Source: a virus
Length of the DNA: 47,455 bases
Strand: one strand, 5' to 3'
Virus record (IMG/VR): IMGVR_UViG_3300027746_000031
Span: 1 to 47,455 of that record
This document shows positions 31,047 through 38,314 of this stretch, piece by piece. Made by a program: the position numbers and the translations under genes. The notes beneath the pieces are model-generated. The model had not been told where the DNA came from. It worked only from the letters and a program-made list of their open reading frames with translations, and searched no databases. How positions within the stretch are numbered: position 1 is the stretch's first letter; the number at the start of each line of letters is the position of its first letter.

Positions 31047-31373
31047 ATGAGAATCGCATTGATTGTGTCGGATGGTCACATAGCTAAGATTGACGAGCGT
31101 TTGAAGGACTGCGAAACGCGGTCGGGCTTCATTCGTGAGGCTATTGAGGCGTATTGCAGGGTGCGTCCGTTGACGGTTGCGGCTGCGCCGGTGGTGCCTG
31201 TTGCTCCGGTGGGGCGTACCGGGGTCTGCTACTACTGCAAAGTAGATCGACATGCGGAGTGCATTACCGTGTCAGGGCCTGAAGGTAAGAAGCGGACGGG
31301 TGATAACACGGTGGATGTCTGCGATTGCGGTGTGTGCGCTGCGGACGGCGCTGGCAAGGGTGGCAGCTTGTGA
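31047..31373 (+). CDS. Ribbon-helix-helix regulator with zinc-binding C-terminus
   Basis: A 108-residue protein. The first 45 residues fit a ribbon-helix-helix domain: strand MRIALIVSD, helix HIAKIDERLKDC and helix SGFIREAIEAYCRV. After a V/A/P linker comes a cysteine cluster (GVCYYCKVDRHAEC and VDVCDCGVCA) likely to bind zinc. It is the first gene after the iterons and a leaderless promoter, so autoregulation of the early cluster is plausible. Confidence 0.6.
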   Translation: MRIALIVSDGHIAKIDERLKDCETRSGFIREAIEAYCRVRPLTVAAAPVVPVAPVGRTGVCYYCKVDRHAECITVSGPEGKKRTGDNTVDVCDCGVCAADGAGKGGSL

Positions 31374-31591
31374 TAACACGAGACGGGTACAAGAGCACGC
31401 TGGGCGGGCTTTCTGAAGCTGGGCGCGAGGGCGACGAGGATCTGAGTATTATCACGGTCGGGATCGGAGAACGTCTGGCTATTCAGTTTGTTGATGACGA
31501 GGGCGCTACTCGGTCGGTCAAGGTGTCACTCAATGAGGAGCAGGTGCTGAGCCTGATTGATGACCTTCAGAAGTGGGTGGCGTGCAGATGA
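31370..31591 (+). CDS. Hypothetical protein
   Basis: A 73-residue protein from a GTG at 31370 that overlaps the preceding stop (GTGA). It is acidic with beta segments (LSIITVGIGERLAIQFVDD) and a final helix (NEEQVLSLIDDLQKWV). No motif known. Coupled to the next gene by ATGA. Confidence 0.5.
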   Translation: MITRDGYKSTLGGLSEAGREGDEDLSIITVGIGERLAIQFVDDEGATRSVKVSLNEEQVLSLIDDLQKWVACR

Positions 31592-32520
31592 TCGGAGCTG
31601 AGCTTATCTCAAGAGCTTGCCGGGTGATAGATGAAGCGTTCGCCGCCGGGGCCGAGGTTATGGTGCCGATGCTCTCGGGTGGCCATGACAGCCTGACTGC
31701 GGTGTACGCTGCGAGTGCGCACGCGAAGTTTGATGGGCGTGTGTACCATATCCGTACCGGCATTGGCAGCAAGGCGACCTACGCATTCGTGCAGGACGTT
31801 TGCCGGGAGTACGGGTGGGATCTCCAGACGTTCCAGAGCGCCAGCACGTATGAGCAGTTCATTCGTGAGCGCGGCTTCCCTGGCCCTGGGATGCACCAAT
31901 GGGCATACATTCGGCTGAAAGAACGCTGCGTTCGCATGATGTGCGACATGCACACTCGCCGGACCCTGCGGAAGAATGGCAACGTGTTTGAGGCGAAAAA
32001 AAACGTGGCCCTGATTACCGGGTGCCGAAAGCAGGAGTCTGCGCGGCGCATGGGTACCGTTGAGCCCCTCAAGATTGGTGAGCCGGGGGCGAATGGCAAG
32101 GCGACGAACAAACACAGGTTCTGGGTTGCGCCGTGCCACGATTTCAGCACCGAGGACCAGAAGGCGTTTATGGATGCGTTCGATATTCCGCGCAATCCGA
32201 TCAAGATGACGCCGATAGGCATGAGCGGCGAGTGCTTCTGTGGGGCGTTTGCGCGACCGAATGAGATTGCCATGATTCGGCAGTACGCGCCAGACGTGGC
32301 TGAAGAAATCGACCGGCTGGCAGTGATCGCGAAGCAGTGTGGGAAGCATGCCGTTTGGGGGACCAGACCGGACCGCCGCAAGGGCGTTGTGGTAGCTCAG
32401 ACCGGACCGCTGTGTAACTCGTGCGATGCGCGGGCGATGGCTGCGGGGATCATTGTGGATTGCACAGGGATTGGCTCAGTGGCTGGCAAGGACGGCGCTG
32501 GCACAGGAGGCGCGAAGTGA
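31588..32520 (+). CDS. PAPS reductase-like PP-loop protein
   Basis: A 310-residue member of the PP-loop ATPase group. The nucleotide loop is LSGGHDSLTAVY (SGGHDS, residues 30-35), followed by YHIRTGIGSKATYAFVQ, a C-R-K-Q-E-S-A-R-R motif (ALITGCRKQESARRMG) that is common in this family, and a FxCGAFARPNE segment. A late cysteine pair (CNSC) may hold zinc or an iron-sulfur cluster. Phage-encoded members are widespread; in bacteria, relatives reduce PAPS or take part in DNA phosphorothioation, and nothing here fixes the reaction. It is coupled to both neighbours. Confidence 0.75.
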   Translation: MIGAELISRACRVIDEAFAAGAEVMVPMLSGGHDSLTAVYAASAHAKFDGRVYHIRTGIGSKATYAFVQDVCREYGWDLQTFQSASTYEQFIRERGFPGPGMHQWAYIRLKERCVRMMCDMHTRRTLRKNGNVFEAKKNVALITGCRKQESARRMGTVEPLKIGEPGANGKATNKHRFWVAPCHDFSTEDQKAFMDAFDIPRNPIKMTPIGMSGECFCGAFARPNEIAMIRQYAPDVAEEIDRLAVIAKQCGKHAVWGTRPDRRKGVVVAQTGPLCNSCDARAMAAGIIVDCTGIGSVAGKDGAGTGGAK

Positions 32521-33116
32521 TCAAAGCACGCATAGACGGCTTTACGGTAGCTGGCAATCGTCAGCACAAGGCGATGCGGCGCCGCATCCTGAAAGTCTGG
32601 GACGCACGCACAGAGCAGGAAGAAACCCACGGTCGGGAATGGTACCGGGAGGCTGGTAGGCTGGTGCGCGAGATGGCGCGGCGGTACCGGGTTAAGACTG
32701 AGATCGTCGCGGGTGTGCTGGCGGTGTTGTCGCCGGGGCGGGTGTGGGAGGCGAATCTGCTGGATACTCATCGGGTGCTGACGGCACACTACGCCGGACG
32801 GGCGCTGCCGCTGGTCGGGACGTATGGCCGCCGGAATATGGAGAAGGCGGAGCGACTGCTGGCCGGTGATGCGTGGCTGGACGTGGTGCCTGAAACCAGC
32901 GTGAAGGTTCGGGCGTTTCGGGCGTGCATTCTGGACCCTGGGTGTGATCTGGTGGTTGTGGATCGGCACGCTTCGCGGATGGCTATCGGGCGCGAGACGC
33001 CGGATGGGCTGTATGATGTGGTGGCTGCGGCTATTGCGGCTGTGGCTTCGGAGCTGGGGCTGGTGCCTCACCAGTTACAGGCGGTGACTTGGTTGACCTG
33101 GCGGAGGATGGCGTGA
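32517..33116 (+). CDS. Conserved phage protein with SPG and QAxTWxxWR motifs
   Basis: A 199-residue protein from the GTG at 32517 (GTGA junction). It has a basic N-terminal helix (RREWYREAGRLVREMARRY type), AGVLAVLSPGRVWEANLLDT, then SVKVRAFRACILDPG, VVVDRHASRMAIG and QAVTWLTWRR at the end. Proteins with this order of motifs (LSPG-x-N, K-x-x-A-F, D-R-H-A, QAxTW) are frequent in phages and have been compared with helix-hairpin-helix DNA glycosylases, but no activity is proven. The pairing with a PAPS-reductase-like gene suggests a DNA-modification theme. Confidence 0.6.
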   Translation: MIKARIDGFTVAGNRQHKAMRRRILKVWDARTEQEETHGREWYREAGRLVREMARRYRVKTEIVAGVLAVLSPGRVWEANLLDTHRVLTAHYAGRALPLVGTYGRRNMEKAERLLAGDAWLDVVPETSVKVRAFRACILDPGCDLVVVDRHASRMAIGRETPDGLYDVVAAAIAAVASELGLVPHQLQAVTWLTWRRMA

Positions 33117-33343
33117 GCCCTGCCCCATACCAGTACCCTGACTACTTCGAGGACCACGCGCCACAAGCGGGGCTGGTGCGGTTCAGTTATCACCAAGAGG
33201 CGGAACGCTGGGCGGCGCGGGCCAATTTGGACGGGCCGGTTAGCGTGCTGGTCCATAACTGCATCTATGGGTTCGCTCCGGTGGCTCAGCGTTGGCTGAC
33301 GGTGCCGGTGGCTTATACGGAGGCGTCTATGGTGCCGGGATAA
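33113..33343 (+). CDS. Hypothetical protein
   Basis: A 76-residue protein from a GTG overlapping the previous stop (GTGA). It is rich in tyrosine and proline at the start (SPAPYQYPDYFEDHAPQAG), then has a helix and a hydrophobic tail. Followed by a 141-bp leader region. Function unknown. Confidence 0.45.
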   Translation: MSPAPYQYPDYFEDHAPQAGLVRFSYHQEAERWAARANLDGPVSVLVHNCIYGFAPVAQRWLTVPVAYTEASMVPG

Positions 33344-33363
33344 ACTCCGGTCTATGTTCTGAC

Positions 33364-33471
33364 AGAGGGCGGGACTGATATTACCGCCTCTCTTAACGTG
33401 CCGATGCCCGCTGCCGAAGTGCGGGAGGAAGAAAACGGGGCGAGAGAATGTGGTTTGTTGGCCGAGAGGCC
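33364..33471 (+). promoter_or_regulatory. Leader region with three hairpins including GNRA copy 2
   Basis: In the gap 33344-33484 three hairpins follow each other: GGCGG/CCGCC extended by AGA/TCT (33364-33391), CCCGC/GCGGG (33407-33425) and GGCC-GAGA-GGCC (33460-33471). GGGAG stands 8 nt before the ATG at 33485. The first hairpin might also act as a weak terminator. Confidence 0.5.
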
Positions 33472-33484
33472 GGGAGAAATGAAC

Positions 33485-34438
33485 ATGAACGCGAACGTGA
33501 AATACGAATTGAGCCAGGCTGGGCAGTTAGCAGCAATACAGGCCGGACGGACGGCGACACAGTACGTGACCGAGGCACTGGAGGTCGGGAATTTGATTGC
33601 CCGGTGCCGAGTATCCGCATCTGGCACGCTGGAGTTTGACGGGGCCGAGCATCAGATACAGAGTAATCGCCCGAAGTTGGACGCGCCGCCGACGTGCTTG
33701 GCCGACGTGGTTGTGGTGGTGGACGCCATCAGAGCACAGCGTCAGGCCGCGCATGATGCCGCTGGCGCAAAGGCCAAGGCCGAGCAGGATGCGAAACTGG
33801 CTCTGGTCGGGGAGCATAAGCAGGTGTTTGATGCTGCGCTGGACATCCTGCGGGCTCTGGACTGCGATGCCGGTGCCGGGATCTCTATCTACCGCAACGA
33901 CCCTCACGCCGTCCGTTTGCTGCCGGTGGCGGTGTTTGGCGTGCTGCCGGACCTGCTGTATGTGTCGCGAGAGGATGTCGCGGTACTGGACGATATCATC
34001 GCTGGCAGGAGTAAGGCATCCGCTGAGCGCAAGGCTCAGGTGGCGCGTGAGGCTGCCGACAAGATCGCGGCTGAGATTGCGGAGCATGGCGGGTTTGTGT
34101 TTCCGGTTTCTGCGGGGATGTGCGAGTTCAGGGGGCGGAATCTGTGGCAGGGTGGCCAGACCGTGCGCTGGGTTGGCACTTTCACTGAGGCGCGAGGCAT
34201 CGACCGTTTTTTGGATTCGCCGAGGGGTGAGTTTGCTTTCGGTGTTGCTGGGCTGAAAGTCGGGGACCGCATTCAGGGCGGTGGCTACGAGAAGAAATAC
34301 AACGGCAAGCGCCGCCACGAGTCGGAGTTTTTCGGCGTGGTGGTTTCGGTCAGGGATTCGGAGATTGTGGTTCGCGAGTATCCGAGCAGGGCTGCTGCGC
34401 TGGCAGGGGCTGCTGCGCTGGCGGTGGCGAATGCGTAG
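33485..34438 (+). CDS. Large hypothetical protein of the right cluster
   Basis: A 317-residue protein, MNANVKYELSQAGQLAAIQA onward. The N-terminal half has a helical, alanine-rich region with coiled-coil potential (AHDAAGAKAKAEQDAKLAL). The C-terminal half is beta-rich (GLKVGDRIQGGGYEKKYNG). I place the start at the second ATG, 33485, because GGGAG lies at the right distance; the ATG at 33479 is too close. No domain recognised. It is the largest unknown in the cluster. Confidence 0.5.
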   Translation: MNANVKYELSQAGQLAAIQAGRTATQYVTEALEVGNLIARCRVSASGTLEFDGAEHQIQSNRPKLDAPPTCLADVVVVVDAIRAQRQAAHDAAGAKAKAEQDAKLALVGEHKQVFDAALDILRALDCDAGAGISIYRNDPHAVRLLPVAVFGVLPDLLYVSREDVAVLDDIIAGRSKASAERKAQVAREAADKIAAEIAEHGGFVFPVSAGMCEFRGRNLWQGGQTVRWVGTFTEARGIDRFLDSPRGEFAFGVAGLKVGDRIQGGGYEKKYNGKRRHESEFFGVVVSVRDSEIVVREYPSRAAALAGAAALAVANA

Positions 34439-34718
34439 CGTTACGCCGGTGTTCCGCACGGCTGCGGGGAGGCTGACACCGTATTCATTCGGGTGCGGCT
34501 ACGTTGAGCAGTTCGAGGCCGGGGGCGTTAGCGTGGTTCTGGAAATGGAGCACGGCGCGTATCAGGCGAAGGCGTTCGACCACACCAACATGCGCCGGTT
34601 GTTCTGGCACGGTGATCGACGCCTGACGCCGATGCGTCGGCAGTTCGACCGGGCTGTGTCCATGCTGAAACGTGGCCAGGCGTTGCAGGTTGACGGCAGC
34701 TGGGGGCAAACGGCATGA
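34431..34718 (+). CDS. Hypothetical protein
   Basis: A 95-residue protein, MRSVTPVFRTAAGRLTPYSF onward, basic, with a beta-type core (VEQFEAGGVSVVLEME) and a helical C-terminus. Its ATG overlaps the previous stop through ATGCGTAG, a junction seen three times in this cluster (also 35470 and 35699). Unknown function. Confidence 0.45.
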   Translation: MRSVTPVFRTAAGRLTPYSFGCGYVEQFEAGGVSVVLEMEHGAYQAKAFDHTNMRRLFWHGDRRLTPMRRQFDRAVSMLKRGQALQVDGSWGQTA

Positions 34719-34984
34719 CGGCCACACTGGAGCGCGAGTACATTGCGGCTCAACAGGCGAAACAGGACCGGGCGTTGCTTTCGCGGCTACGCGCTGTCAA
34801 ACGGCACTCGATAGTTGCCAAGCGCACGATTGAGGGGCTACAGGCTGCGGGGCTGACAGAGTTTGGCGGACCGTCCGCAACGTGCAAGTACAACCACGAC
34901 CGGCTGACGGTTGCGGGTGAGGCGAAAATGGCCGAGTTGGCAACTGGCGTTGCGTGCCAAACTGCCGGGAAAGGTGGGGCATGA
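34715..34984 (+). CDS. Small helical protein, paralogue of the next gene
   Basis: An 89-residue protein. Its second half (IEGLQAAGLTEFGG and the AGKGGA C-terminus) matches the next gene (FDGLKDAGLIEFDG and AGKGGA), so the two seem to come from a tandem duplication. The N-terminal half is a basic helix (ERE YIAAQQAKQDRALLSR). ATGA junctions on both sides. Confidence 0.45.
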   Translation: MTATLEREYIAAQQAKQDRALLSRLRAVKRHSIVAKRTIEGLQAAGLTEFGGPSATCKYNHDRLTVAGEAKMAELATGVACQTAGKGGA

Positions 34985-35208
34985 TGAACGACAAACGCAA
35001 CATGATTAGCGAGATCGAAACCCTATTGGGCGCCGAAGGCACGACAGAATTAGCGGCGGAGATGTTCGACGGGCTGAAAGATGCTGGTTTGATCGAATTT
35101 GACGGCCAGGCCGGATACCAACTCCAGCCTGATATTTCGGAGAACGACTGGCTGACTTTTATGCAGGAGGCAATAGAAAAGTTGGTCGCCGGGAAAGGTG
35201 GGGCGTGA
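34981..35208 (+). CDS. Small helical protein, paralogue of the previous gene
   Basis: A 75-residue acidic protein, MMNDKRNMISEIETLLGAEG onward, sharing the GLxxAGLxEFxG core and AGKGGA end with its neighbour. The DNA around both stops is also nearly identical (GCCGGGAAAGGTGGGGC), a ribosome binding site for the following gene. An ATG at 34984 is an alternative start. Confidence 0.45.
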   Translation: MMNDKRNMISEIETLLGAEGTTELAAEMFDGLKDAGLIEFDGQAGYQLQPDISENDWLTFMQEAIEKLVAGKGGA

Positions 35209-35477
35209 TGATGCAGATCCGAACGTCAATAAACCAGATGGGCCTGTTCGTAGAGGCGCGGCAATTGCCGGGGGATAAGTGGCTGGGTGTCCAGTTGACG
35301 CAGTTTCAGCGACGGGCGAGGCCGGGATTCGGCGGCGGGAGTGAGGTTATCTCGCCTTTGCAGGATGAGGCGGACTATCTGGCGATGATTCGCAATCGCG
35401 GGATTCAGTTTGAGCACGTCCCGGCGACGTATGCCGAGGATGGTCAGCTTACGGAAGGTGGTGAAGGACATGCGTAG
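35208..35477 (+). CDS. Hypothetical protein
   Basis: An 89-residue protein from the ATG at 35208, overlapping the previous stop (TGATG); GTG at 35205 and ATG at 35211 are alternatives. The product MMQIRTSINQMGLFVEARQL is followed by a GVQLTQFQRRARPGFGG segment. No motif recognised. Confidence 0.4.
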   Translation: MMQIRTSINQMGLFVEARQLPGDKWLGVQLTQFQRRARPGFGGGSEVISPLQDEADYLAMIRNRGIQFEHVPATYAEDGQLTEGGEGHA

Positions 35478-35706
35478 CCCTGTTGAGATTGCCGACAAGA
35501 TTGAGGAGCTCTGCTGGTTGGCTTATGACCAGCCAAGCCAGGATAGCGTTGACAGGGTGACCGGGGAGTTGGACGCGATTCACTGGTTGCTGGGCCACAC
35601 GCCGGTAGCGCCGTATATTGAGCAGGGCGAGGCGAGCTACAAGAGTGGCGTGCGGTTCCAGTGGAACGGGACGGAGTACGTTAAGACGGTGGTGCCAAAT
35701 GCGTAG
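35470..35706 (+). CDS. Hypothetical protein
   Basis: A 78-residue protein, MRSPVEIADKIEELCWLAYD onward, helical in the first half and with a final beta segment (FQWNGTEYVKTVV). ATGCGTAG junctions on both sides couple it to the neighbours. Function unknown. Confidence 0.45.
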   Translation: MRSPVEIADKIEELCWLAYDQPSQDSVDRVTGELDAIHWLLGHTPVAPYIEQGEASYKSGVRFQWNGTEYVKTVVPNA

Positions 35707-36346
35707 CTCATTGCAGCCGTACCAGATCAAAGGCAACCAGACCGCGAAACGTGCGTTTGAGGTTGCCAGCGTCGGGGGCCTGTCAGTTTTGCTGGTGGGT
35801 CCGCTAAGTTGCAGCAAGACGACGCTGCGCGAGGCATTCCCGACTGTGCAAAGTGCCGAGCGTGAGGCGTGCTTGTGCGGACATCGTATGGATGTGAGGC
35901 AGGAGTGCATCTGTACGCCGGTCCAGATTGCCCGGTGGTGGCGTCGGCTGGAACGGACGGCACGCGAGTACGATATCGTGTTGGAGATGCCGGGGACGCC
36001 GACTAAGGAGCTGATGGCACCATTACAGTATTCCGAGTGTGATGACGATTACCGTGAGGAACGGATTGCTTCGGCTGCCGTGTTTGGGCTGACGCATACG
36101 TCGGTGGAGTTGCGGGATGATTCGGCGCACAGAACGATGGAGATGGCCTGTCGCCGGATGGCATTCTCTGCGGGGCAGTATGGGCGCGTGCTGAAGGTGG
36201 CGCGTGCGGTGGCGAATTTGGGCGGGGCTCCGTACCTGGAGGCGAAGCACGTGGCCGAGGCTTGCCAGTATCAGAGCTTACTGGCCATGTATTCGCGGGA
36301 TGTGCTGCCGCTGGTGGCTGGCATTGCGGCGGGGGCTTCGCGGTGA
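35699..36346 (+). CDS. Reduced ComM/YifB-like (Mg-chelatase family) ATPase
   Basis: The 215-residue protein aligns by eye with both ends of ComM: KGNQTAKRAFEVASVGG and a P-loop region LLVGPLSCSKTTL at the start; CLCGHRMDVRQECICTPVQI, which corresponds to the PCPCG and CTP-Q-I region; and SAGQYGRVLKVARAVANLGG at the C-terminus. The roughly 100-150 residues normally between the P-loop and PCPCG, including Walker B, are absent, and the P-loop lacks the usual glycine before lysine. ComM promotes branch migration in recombination. ATP hydrolysis seems unlikely here; a dominant or DNA-binding role is possible. Confidence 0.65.
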   Translation: MRSSLQPYQIKGNQTAKRAFEVASVGGLSVLLVGPLSCSKTTLREAFPTVQSAEREACLCGHRMDVRQECICTPVQIARWWRRLERTAREYDIVLEMPGTPTKELMAPLQYSECDDDYREERIASAAVFGLTHTSVELRDDSAHRTMEMACRRMAFSAGQYGRVLKVARAVANLGGAPYLEAKHVAEACQYQSLLAMYSRDVLPLVAGIAAGASR

Positions 36347-36438
36347 GAGACTGGCTGCTGGTTATCCTGGCCGTGCTGGTTGGCTTGGCGGTGGCGGCGG
36401 TGCCGCTGCTGCCGCTGGTTCTCGGGGGCTGGGAGTGA
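36343..36438 (+). CDS. 31-residue membrane peptide
   Basis: GTG start within the stop of the ATPase gene (GTGA); product MRDWLLVILAVLVGLAVAAV then PLLPLVLGGWE. It is almost entirely hydrophobic and long enough for one helix. The stop again overlaps the next GTG. It is one of four such peptides in the plus-strand clusters. Confidence 0.5.
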   Translation: MRDWLLVILAVLVGLAVAAVPLLPLVLGGWE

Positions 36439-36623
36439 GAGTCGTAGAGAGTGCGTATCAGGAGGGAAGCCTAAAGGCGGGGCTGCTGATTCAGAAACTG
36501 GCCGCGCTGGTGGAAGAGCATGAGCGCCGGACGCGGGAAACCCGTATGTGGGGCGACGTGGGCGATTTGGAGCGGGTGCAATGGGCGGTTCATGTTGCGG
36601 TGGATGTGTTGGAAGCAGGGTAA
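36435..36623 (+). CDS. Small helical protein
   Basis: A 62-residue protein from a GTG at 36435 (GTGA junction), MRVVESAYQEGSLKAGLLIQ onward, with a charged coiled-coil-like helix (KLAALVEEHERRTRETR) and a C-terminal helix. No motif known. Confidence 0.45.
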   Translation: MRVVESAYQEGSLKAGLLIQKLAALVEEHERRTRETRMWGDVGDLERVQWAVHVAVDVLEAG

Positions 36624-36626
36624 AAG

Positions 36627-36716
36627 GTGACGACATTGAGGCGGGTGTGTGAAATGGTGGCAATCGGAGCCATACTGTTTATTTTCGGCGTAGCGATTTG
36701 GAGGGATTGGAAGTGA
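36627..36716 (+). CDS. 29-residue membrane peptide
   Basis: GTG at 36627; product MTTLRRVCEMVAIGAILFIF then GVAIWRDWK: positive N-terminus, one hydrophobic helix, aromatic and charged end. Its stop overlaps the following GTG (GTGA). Too short for ordinary gene finders. Confidence 0.45.
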   Translation: MTTLRRVCEMVAIGAILFIFGVAIWRDWK

Positions 36717-37105
36717 ACATCAAAATCACAGCAAGGTATGGCAACCATTGGGAGGGCGTGGTATCTCACGACGCCTACGGGGGCCTGTTGGAGTTCACGG
36801 CGACTGGTGCGACACGCCCCGAGCCGATCCGTTGCTCAGTGTCGGTGTTTCGGGCTGCGTGCGAGCTGGCGCGGGCGCTGGCGACGGCTGCGGCGCGTAA
36901 GGCTATCTCGGAGTTGGAGGTTGCCGCTTTGGGTGGCTATGTGAGGGTAGGCAAGGTGTATCCATTGCCGGGGCCGGACGGTGACTGCCGCACGATTGAA
37001 GAAGCGGCTGCGCCGGGGCCTGGCCGGATGCCGAGGGCGTTCCGCGACGGTGAGTACCCTGCGGTTGCGTCCGCAGATCTGCGGTGGGAAGGTGGCAGTA
37101 AGTGA
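36713..37105 (+). CDS. Hypothetical protein
   Basis: A 130-residue protein from a GTG at 36713 (GTGA junction), MNIKITARYGNHWEGVVSHD onward, beta-rich at first, with an alanine-rich helix in the middle (ACELARALATAAARKAISEL). Coupled to the next gene by GTGA. No family recognised. Confidence 0.5.
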   Translation: MNIKITARYGNHWEGVVSHDAYGGLLEFTATGATRPEPIRCSVSVFRAACELARALATAAARKAISELEVAALGGYVRVGKVYPLPGPDGDCRTIEEAAAPGPGRMPRAFRDGEYPAVASADLRWEGGSK

Positions 37106-37800
37106 GAGCCGTGAAAAGTAAAGGCCGTCCGCCGTTGCCGGACGTGTGGCCAATAATCGCCGCCGGGATGGTCAAGGGCGACCGGGTGGTAGTGAAGGGT
37201 GCCGAGGAGTCTCGGGCTCTGCGTGCGGCGCTGGCGGGGCTGAAAGTAAAGTATGGCCGCAAGATGGTGCTGCCGCCGGTGATGCAACGCAAGCGGGGCG
37301 AGGCGGTGAAGCTGGCGGACGGTCAGTACGTGGTGACCCAGATAGGGCCGGTGCCGCTGCTGGCGATATGTGGCGCGTGCGCCGGCGCGAGTTGTGCAAC
37401 GTGTACTCGTGGCCGGGTGGTGGGCAAGCGGGGGCCTGAGCAGTGCGAGTGTTCCCATTCGAGGTATATCCCGCTGGTGGGCCCTGGGCGAAGTGGGTAT
37501 CTGGATACGGGGGGGAGCGGTCTGGGCGGTGGCATTGAGCAGATTGAGCCGTTTAGCCAAGCGGACTTTGAGCACGCTGCCAAGGTTCTGGAGCCGTCCG
37601 CTGGCTCCGGTGCGTTCACTGCCGAGGCTGAGGCTGCTGCCGTGGCGGCAATTCAAGGCGCTGGGGCAAAGCTGGTGATAGATCCGGTGCCGCCGACGAC
37701 CGCGACCGAAATGGAGCTTCGAGCCGAGGCCGAGCGGCGGGCGTGGGTGCGTCGTCAGATGCAGATCGAAGAAGAGCGAATGCGCGGGGTGCGGTCATAA
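37102..37800 (+). CDS. Zinc-site protein with basic N-terminus
   Basis: A 232-residue protein. The N-terminal half has beta segments (GDRVVVKGAEESRALRAALA), the middle a cysteine cluster (ICGACAGASCATCTRGR and CEC), and the C-terminus an alanine/glutamate-rich coiled coil (AEAEAAAVAAIQGAG; AEAERRAWVRRQMQ). The N-terminal pattern of a residue stretch that alters K-G-A-E-E-S-R-A-L resembles small DNA-modifying partner proteins, but this is not strong. Function unknown. Confidence 0.5.
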   Translation: MRAVKSKGRPPLPDVWPIIAAGMVKGDRVVVKGAEESRALRAALAGLKVKYGRKMVLPPVMQRKRGEAVKLADGQYVVTQIGPVPLLAICGACAGASCATCTRGRVVGKRGPEQCECSHSRYIPLVGPGRSGYLDTGGSGLGGGIEQIEPFSQADFEHAAKVLEPSAGSGAFTAEAEAAAVAAIQGAGAKLVIDPVPPTTATEMELRAEAERRAWVRRQMQIEEERMRGVRS

Positions 37801-37886
37801 TGTTCATGGACGAGATACGTGGTGGATCAAGACAAAGGGGCACGAGGATGCGTAATGTGGCGACTGTTCGCCTGTTGTGTTCATGA
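37800..37886 (+). CDS. Possible 28-residue basic peptide
   Basis: The ATG overlaps the preceding TAA (TAATG). The product is MFMDEIRGGSRQRGTRMRNV then ATVRLLCS. Only the junction supports it; it could be chance. It ends 28 bp before the paired palindromes. Confidence 0.3.
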   Translation: MFMDEIRGGSRQRGTRMRNVATVRLLCS

Positions 37887-37913
37887 CTCCTGCCGGACTA
37901 TGGCCGTCGTAAA

Positions 37914-37959
37914 TTATCACGTGATAATCGTTGCAATTGGCTATCACGTGATGTAGAGT
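37914..37959 (+). promoter_or_regulatory. Operator pair and promoter upstream of 38012
   Basis: TTATCACGTGATAA (37914-37927, perfect palindrome) and TATCACGTGAT (37942-37952) lie with centres 27 bp apart. Between and across them are TTGCAA (37931-37936), 17 bp and TAGAGT (37954-37959), a plausible though weak promoter; the second palindrome overlaps its spacer. This is a typical repressor layout. The ligand protein could be one of the ribbon-helix-helix or HTH proteins. Confidence 0.55.
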
Positions 37960-37965
37960 GAGGTA

Positions 37966-37995
37966 GGCGCTATTTGCGCCGGTGGCCGAGAGGCC
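37966..37995 (+). promoter_or_regulatory. Leader with two hairpins including GNRA copy 3
   Basis: After AGGTAG comes GGCGC-TATTT-GCGCC (37966-37980), then GGCC-GAGA-GGCC (37984-37995) and GGAAGGGTGGAAG before the ATG at 38012. The AGGTAG plus hairpin start resembles the GATCT-loop leaders, so this element combines traits of both families. Confidence 0.55.
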
Positions 37996-38011
37996 GGAAG
38001 GGTGGAAGTAG

Positions 38012-38314
38012 ATGTACACCGAGTTAACACTCACCACAAAAAAACAGAGCAAGGGCCGCAACGGCTGGTTCCGGGCAGCGCACGTGGGGATATTCACGAT
38101 CTCCCACGACGATCTGGTGTCGGGCGACAAGTCTCTTATAGCCGTAGACATTTCCAGCGCGAAGGCTGGCGGCGCGGCTCCGGTTCAGTTGTATTTCACG
38201 CCGGAAGACGCCCAAGCGTTCGCGGCGGTCCTGATGGCGCACGCGGCGGGGGATACGTCACTGATTGAAGAGCTGGCGGATTTCGCGAAGCCGGTCGAAA
38301 GTGAGGTTGCGTAA
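38012..38314 (+). CDS. Hypothetical protein, paralogue of 39060-39545
   Basis: A 100-residue protein, MYTELTLTTKKQSKGRNGWF onward. The KSKGRNGxFxAA core and the later PVQLYFTPEDAQAFAAVLMA match the protein at 39060 (KSKGRNGVFQAA and PVMLYLSLDDADKVGRTLVD). Both genes have the same leader hairpin. First gene behind the operator pair. No function assigned. Confidence 0.55.
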   Translation: MYTELTLTTKKQSKGRNGWFRAAHVGIFTISHDDLVSGDKSLIAVDISSAKAGGAAPVQLYFTPEDAQAFAAVLMAHAAGDTSLIEELADFAKPVESEVA

